DNA from: Bacteroidota bacterium
Lineage (GTDB): Bacteria; Bacteroidota; Ignavibacteria; Ignavibacteriales; Ignavibacteriaceae
Reading direction: 5' to 3'
Assembly (NCBI GenBank): GCA_024278655.1
Contig: JAJRSV010000185.1
Location: 1 to 7,613 of the forward strand
Length of the DNA stretch: 7,613 nucleotides
Each line of letters opens with the position of its first letter. Within the stretch, counting starts at the first letter, position 1. A program made the position numbers and the translations under genes. The notes below the pieces were generated by a model. It worked only from the letters and a program-made list of their open reading frames with translations, made no database searches and was not told the origin of the DNA. This document shows positions 5,948-7,613 of this stretch, in pieces.

Positions 5948-6043
5948 CTAATTTCCGTTTTTTCGGGGAGTTCTTATTTCCCCTATGTATCGTCTTCCGA
6001 GAAATATCTTTCTGTTCGTATTAAATCCTTTCATATCAAGCAT
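5948..6043 (-). CDS. Possible 31-codon basic mini-ORF (or 28 codons from the second ATG)
   Basis: In the ispG-nif3 gap the minus strand reads MLDMKGFNTNRKIFLGRR (1-18) and continues YIGEIRTPRKNGN to a TAG at 5950, four bases before the terminator stem. The peptide is strongly basic and has a loose KIF-G-Y-G-R-PRK pattern reminiscent of the tiny ribosomal protein Thx, but with spacing differences; this may be chance. No Shine-Dalgarno sequence precedes either ATG. The second ATG (6034) would lie about 6 bases from the start predicted by the promoter at 6047-6075, so it could be translated leaderless. It could equally be a leader peptide or just part of an untranslated RNA. I do not recognise it and hold it as a candidate only. 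Confidence 0.3.
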   Translation of the reverse strand: MLDMKGFNTNRKIFLGRRYIGEIRTPRKNGN

Positions 6044-6046
6044 TAA

Positions 6047-6075
6047 AATATAACATAAAAGAATGAATTTATCAA
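6047..6075 (-). promoter_or_regulatory. Candidate sigma70-type promoter downstream of ispG
   Basis: On the minus strand TTGATA (6075-6070) and TATATT (6052-6047) are separated by 17 bases, close to the sigma70 consensus. The predicted start is near 6040, just after the ispG stop at 6084. A transcript from here would run about 130 bases to the terminator at 5943-5910 or, with read-through, into nif3 and the zinc-ribbon gene. The region is AT-rich, so a chance match is possible, and Bacteroidetes-type housekeeping sigma factors prefer a different motif. Confidence 0.5.
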
Positions 6076-6083
6076 TTTAGTAA

Positions 6084-7613
6084 TCAATCCGGTTTTCCGT
6101 TTCCGGCTTGCGGTTCAACCCAATTTCCGTCTTCTTTTATTAAGTTTATCAGCGCATCAACCGCTTCGGAAGCAGGAACGTTTTTACGAACCACTTCTTT
6201 TGCCTTGTAAAGGGTTATTTTGTCAACTCCGCTTCCCACGTAGCCGTAATCGGCATCTGCCATTTCGCCGGGTCCGTTAACTATGCAGCCCATCACCGCT
6301 ATTTTTACGCCCTTCAAATGTTCGGTTCTTCTGCGAATCTTTTCTGTTGTTTCCTGCAAATCGAATAATGTTCTTCCGCAGGAGGGGCAGGCAATGTATT
6401 CGGTTTTCGAAATTCTCACACGAGTCGCCTGTAAAATTCCGAAAAGCGTGCGGTTTATAAGCTTGTGAACGGATTCATCTTCGACTAATTTTTTAACATA
6501 CTTACCGGTTTCTTTTTTAATATTACCTGAATACTCAATCCACACACCATCGCCAAAGCCATCGAGCAGCAACGCGCCTAAATCGGTTGATGAATAAAGC
6601 CGCAGTTCATCGGCGGTAATTCCTTCATATGTTCTTTTAATAATAGCGGGATTCTTTACGTCCCGGTTCATCAGTTCGAAGAATAATCTGCGCTGCTCAG
6701 CCATTCCATGTTTGTTGTTTGTTTCGATAACCAAAACCAATGTTTCATCCTGCTTTATCTTTTCTAATAACGTATCGGTGATTGAGGGAAAATCAATTGA
6801 AAGAAAATTTAATGAATCGGATATTTCGTCATCCTTCAGATATTCGTCTGTCGTTAACAGCGGGTAGCATTCTTCGTTTGATTGTTGAGTTTTCCAGAAA
6901 TCATAATCGTAGATTGCTTTCAGTCCTTTCGGCAATTGGAATTGTAAGGTGTTCTTTCCAAAATAAATAATATCGGCAGCTGCATCGCTCATCATCCATT
7001 TATCGGTTGCTTCGTCGTAACTGTAACCGATGTCTTTTAGCGAATCAAAAGAAACGGAATTTGTGTGTGAAAAATCTGCAACGACCTGCGGAACGTTCTT
7101 TCCTCCGATGCCAGCGACTTCGAATGTTTCCCGTTTATCGTAGTTAAAAGGATCGATTGGAATTTCATCTACAGGTTTTATCGGAGCGTGATTTTTACGG
7201 TCATCATATCTTCTAACCAAAGCGATTGCAACCGGCGCTTCATATTCGGGGTCTTCGGTTAACGAAACTCTTATCGTATCGCCCAAACCGTCTTCGAGCA
7301 AAGTTCCTATTCCCACGGCTGATTTTATCCTGCCGTCTTCCCCGCCGCCTGCTTCGGTTACACCAAGATGAAGCGGATAGTTCATTCCTTCCTCTTCCAT
7401 CTTTTGTATCAATAACCTGTATGCCTGAACCATTACCTGCGGGTTGCTTGCTTTCATCGATAAAACGATCTCATGATAGTTGAGCTCTTCGCAAATCCTT
7501 ACAAACTCAAGTGCCGATTCGACCATACCAAGCGGTGTGTCTCCGTAGCGGCTCATAATTCTGTCGGACAGCGAACCGTGATTCGTGCCGATGCGCATAG
7601 CCGTTCCGTACTC
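6084..7613 (-). CDS. ispG: 4-hydroxy-3-methylbut-2-enyl diphosphate synthase IspG, long form (5' truncated by window edge)
   Basis: IspG (GcpE) reduces the cyclic diphosphate MEcPP to HMBPP in the non-mevalonate isoprenoid pathway, using a [4Fe-4S] cluster. The 509 visible residues start inside the TIM-barrel domain with EYGTAMRIGTNHGSLSDRI (1-19), followed by LGVTEAGGGEDG and GDTIRVSLTEDPEYE. The C-terminal reductase domain carries the cluster ligands CPSC (C409, C412) and MGCIVNGPGE (C443, with the catalytic Glu at 450). Between about residues 130 and 380 lies the large insert found in plant, Chlamydia and Bacteroidetes/Chlorobi enzymes and absent from E. coli IspG. The N-terminal part of the barrel, probably 100-200 residues, is beyond base 7613. 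The gene ends with TGA at 6086-6084 and is followed by the terminator at 5943-5910. No defects are seen in the visible part. Confidence 0.96.
   Translation of the reverse strand, partial: EYGTAMRIGTNHGSLSDRIMSRYGDTPLGMVESALEFVRICEELNYHEIVLSMKASNPQVMVQAYRLLIQKMEEEGMNYPLHLGVTEAGGGEDGRIKSAVGIGTLLEDGLGDTIRVSLTEDPEYEAPVAIALVRRYDDRKNHAPIKPVDEIPIDPFNYDKRETFEVAGIGGKNVPQVVADFSHTNSVSFDSLKDIGYSYDEATDKWMMSDAAADIIYFGKNTLQFQLPKGLKAIYDYDFWKTQQSNEECYPLLTTDEYLKDDEISDSLNFLSIDFPSITDTLLEKIKQDETLVLVIETNNKHGMAEQRRLFFELMNRDVKNPAIIKRTYEGITADELRLYSSTDLGALLLDGFGDGVWIEYSGNIKKETGKYVKKLVEDESVHKLINRTLFGILQATRVRISKTEYIACPSCGRTLFDLQETTEKIRRRTEHLKGVKIAVMGCIVNGPGEMADADYGYVGSGVDKITLYKAKEVVRKNVPASEAVDALINLIKEDGNWVEPQAGNGKPD

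Noticed and set aside
5948..6043. Calling the mini-ORF ribosomal protein Thx
   Set aside because: The resemblance is limited to a few basic and aromatic positions with different spacing; it is too weak for a name without a profile search.
1..7613. CRISPR array, transposon, prophage or defence system
   Set aside because: No spaced direct repeats, transposase or integrase frames, terminal repeats or defence domains are visible; all the long frames are housekeeping families.

Overview
The window reads as bacterial chromosome with every gene on the minus strand, so transcription runs from high to low coordinates. The plant/Chlamydia/Bacteroidetes-type long IspG with its large central insert, moderate AT-richness, few Shine-Dalgarno sites and class A RNase P RNA suggest the Bacteroidota/Chlorobiota/Ignavibacteriota assemblage. 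Ignavibacteria-like is my best guess, made from sequence character only and not from a database match.

Layout in transcription order: (1) 7613-6084, 3' two thirds of ispG (isoprenoid precursor synthesis). (2) 6083-5905, a compact regulatory-looking gap with a good sigma70-type promoter, a possible 31-codon basic mini-ORF and a very strong intrinsic terminator that ends only five bases before the next start codon. (3) 5904-4043, a two-gene unit encoding a long NIF3-family protein and a coiled-coil/zinc-ribbon protein (COG1579 type), ended by a terminator at 3982-3953. (4) about 3877-3469, rnpB, the catalytic RNA of RNase P, with a 17-bp perfect P1 helix. (5) 3434 to the window edge, a tight recombination/repair operon recJ - yebC - ruvC - ruvA, with ruvA cut by the window edge. 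The recJ/yebC junction is a TAATG overlap and the ruvC/ruvA gap is 4 bp.

The last operon is coherent: RecJ resects DNA ends 5'->3', RuvA (with RuvB, not visible here) moves Holliday junctions and RuvC cuts them. YebC is a conserved companion of ruvC whose own role is in translation and/or transcription control. The nif3 / zinc-ribbon / rnpB neighbourhood looks like a conserved housekeeping group.

No CRISPR array, transposon, tRNA, prophage or defence system is visible. The most interesting parts are non-coding: the leader/terminator jammed against the nif3 start, and the rnpB gene, whose peripheral hairpins share one palindromic motif and whose 3' end almost touches recJ. I see no convincing wholly new system.
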